Program-made: the position numbers and the translations under genes | The notes under the pieces: generated by a model | The model's input: the letters and a program-made list of their open reading frames with translations, nothing else | Databases searched by the model: none | Told to the model about the DNA's origin: nothing | Source of the DNA: Parachlamydiaceae bacterium | GTDB taxonomy: Bacteria > Chlamydiota > Chlamydiia > Chlamydiales > Parachlamydiaceae | NCBI GenBank assembly: GCA_003164155.1 | Contig: PLSG01000148.1 | Coordinates: 265 to 7,994, forward strand | Direction: 5' to 3' | DNA length: 7,730 bases | Shown: positions 6,413 through 7,730 of the stretch, in pieces | Layout of the letters: each line of letters opens with the position of its first letter | Numbering within the stretch: position 1 is the stretch's first letter

Positions 6413-7708
6413 ATGAATTCCGCTTCGCGATGCCTCTTTAATCCCCTCTACAGGGCCGGCTCTTATCTTAGTCTCCGCCGCCAACTACCTAAACCATTCT
6501 TGGCCTGCCCAACATTGCCTAAAGGATTGTTTGCCCGGCATGGATCTTTTGCAACCGAATACACCTATAGGCCGAGTATGTCCCTTTCAGAACGCCGCGT
6601 AAAGCTTGTGCCGCCACTCCTTACTCCCGACACCATAGAGCCAGGCATTGTATGCAAGCGCCCTATGCGAGATGAGTTTTTCAATATTTCCCGCGAGGTT
6701 GTGGGCAGGCAAACCCGCATTCATCTCTATGGACACGGGGGATCAGGATGGACAACTTTGTGGGGTTCGGTTAATTTAGCCCTTGAAAAATTCAAGGAGG
6801 TAAACCCCTGTCGTTCTACGCCTATACGGGTCTTAGGAAGCGGATGCATGGGATTGACTACCGCCATTGAATTGAAGCGCTTAGGATACAAAGTCAGCAT
6901 TTATACCAAAGAATTTCACAATATACCATCGTGGCATGCGGCTGGTTACTTTGCCTTAGTGTCTCTTAAGACGGCTTCAGAAAATCAAAAAAAGCTCAAC
7001 GACATCGGCCTGGCGACTTTCGAGGTCTACGACCAGATTGAGAAAGGCAAGCACGCTTATATCACAAATAATTGCAAAGAAACCGTCAGCTTATTGCCCG
7101 TTTACAGCAGCGCCGCCACTGAAACGGGACTGGAAGATTTAATTGACAGGGGGAGTTTGCCTAAAACCCAGTGCGTGACATTGGATTTTGGCAATAACGT
7201 CGTGCATAAAAATTTTCTGGAAAATCACAGCTTTTTCATGAATACCAAGTCGCTCATGCGCCAGCTGACCGCCACTGCGGCAAGTATGGGCATACCTATC
7301 GAAGTTAGGGAAGTGCAAGCCTTTGAAGAGGTCTTAGAACCGGTCCTGATCAACTGCACGGGACTTGGAGCGCGTACATTAAATAGCGATGATAAATTAA
7401 TTGACGTGCGTGGACACCTTGTGGGGTTAAATGCAAAATCAGGCGTAGAGCATATGCTCTATATGATCTATACCGAAGTGATGCAAAACAACCAAAAGGA
7501 ATATAACTACCTATTTCCAGCTTCTTCAGATACTTTGGGCAATCCACGAAGAGGGGTGCTGGGAGGAACTTTCCTGCCCAACGTGGAGAAATTATCTCCG
7601 GAAGAGCAACGTCAGCTCGATGCAAGGGAATTTCAAAAGCTTTTGGACCGCAACTCCCTCTTCTTTACGGGAAAAATGTTTCCTGGCTCCTTTAAGGCTA
7701 TAGATTGA
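6413..7708 (+). CDS. FAD-dependent oxidoreductase, D-amino-acid oxidase family, apparently circularly permuted
   Basis: Probable flavoenzyme of the DAAO (DAO) superfamily, which oxidises an amine beside a carboxylate and usually makes an imino acid and hydrogen peroxide. I number residues from the longer frame at 6371; the preferred start is its Met15 (431 aa). Order seen: a basic N-terminal extension (15-85); KRPMRD (96-101) and RIHLYGHGGSGWTTLWGS (116-133), which resemble the C-terminal part of eukaryotic-type DAAO (GLRPVRP and IHNYGHGGYGLT); then the Rossmann motif VLGSGCMGLTTAIEL (154-168), normally at the N-terminus; AAG (190-192); INCTGLGARTL (327-337); RGHL (347-350); NYLFPA (379-384); and VLGGTF (396-401). 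The protein ends where the moved segment would start. Arg97 matches the substrate-carboxylate Arg (283 in mammalian DAAO) and Tyr380 matches Tyr228. No signal peptide is convincing. It lies 38 bases after the adaptor gene on the same strand and may be in the same transcript. Superfamily is confident; substrate unknown. Confidence 0.85.
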   Translation: MNSASRCLFNPLYRAGSYLSLRRQLPKPFLACPTLPKGLFARHGSFATEYTYRPSMSLSERRVKLVPPLLTPDTIEPGIVCKRPMRDEFFNISREVVGRQTRIHLYGHGGSGWTTLWGSVNLALEKFKEVNPCRSTPIRVLGSGCMGLTTAIELKRLGYKVSIYTKEFHNIPSWHAAGYFALVSLKTASENQKKLNDIGLATFEVYDQIEKGKHAYITNNCKETVSLLPVYSSAATETGLEDLIDRGSLPKTQCVTLDFGNNVVHKNFLENHSFFMNTKSLMRQLTATAASMGIPIEVREVQAFEEVLEPVLINCTGLGARTLNSDDKLIDVRGHLVGLNAKSGVEHMLYMIYTEVMQNNQKEYNYLFPASSDTLGNPRRGVLGGTFLPNVEKLSPEEQRQLDAREFQKLLDRNSLFFTGKMFPGSFKAID

Positions 7709-7730
7709 AGGATTTATCCCAGCTCAAAAG

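Noticed and set aside
7711..7726. Partial resemblance of the right window end to the left arm of the palindrome (GAT, TTATCC, AGCT blocks)
   Set aside because: The match is short, needs two gaps and is cut off by the window end, so no repeat family can be claimed.
1..7730. CRISPR array, tRNA/rRNA genes, insertion sequences, toxin-antitoxin or phage genes
   Set aside because: No regularly spaced direct repeats, no cloverleaf or rRNA-like segments, and no transposase or integrase motifs were seen in any frame.

Overview
This window carries a divergently arranged tripartite RND efflux pump followed by an unusual flavin oxidoreductase gene. It clearly comes from a Gram-negative (diderm) bacterium: there is an outer-membrane efflux lipoprotein, an inner-membrane RND permease and a periplasmic adaptor. 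Base composition is roughly balanced by eye, with AT-rich intergenic stretches. I cannot name the species. The D-amino-acid-oxidase-type protein with a long basic N-terminus would fit a host-associated lineage such as amoeba-infecting Chlamydiae or Legionellales, but that is a guess.

Layout. 1-306: AT-rich flank with no large gene, possibly one small basic ORF on the minus strand (96-230). 307-1803, minus strand: outer-membrane factor of the NodT/OprM type. 1804-2016: divergent control region with a 47-bp near-perfect palindrome (1898-1944) that overlaps a good -35 element reading toward the permease. 2017-5226, plus strand: RND permease, 1069 aa. 5223-6374: adaptor (membrane fusion protein), overlapping the permease by four bases (ATGA). 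6413-7708: FAD-dependent oxidase of the D-amino-acid oxidase (DAAO) superfamily, with its own strong ribosome binding site and a candidate promoter inside the end of the adaptor gene. 7709-7730: no feature.

How the parts work together. The permease takes substrate from the inner membrane or periplasm using the proton gradient, the adaptor bridges the periplasm, and the outer-membrane factor forms the exit duct. All three parts are present, so the pump can be self-sufficient. The palindrome is well placed to be the operator of a dimeric repressor whose gene is not in the window. The oxidase may be co-transcribed with the pump or expressed independently; nothing in the sequence proves a shared function.

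The most interesting observation is the oxidase. The segment that is C-terminal in canonical DAAO (the substrate-arginine strand plus the R-x-H-x-Y-G-H-G-G-x-G signature) lies upstream of the N-terminal Rossmann GxGxxG fold, and the protein stops about where the moved segment would begin. This looks like a natural circular permutation of the DAAO fold, preceded by a basic extension almost free of acidic residues.
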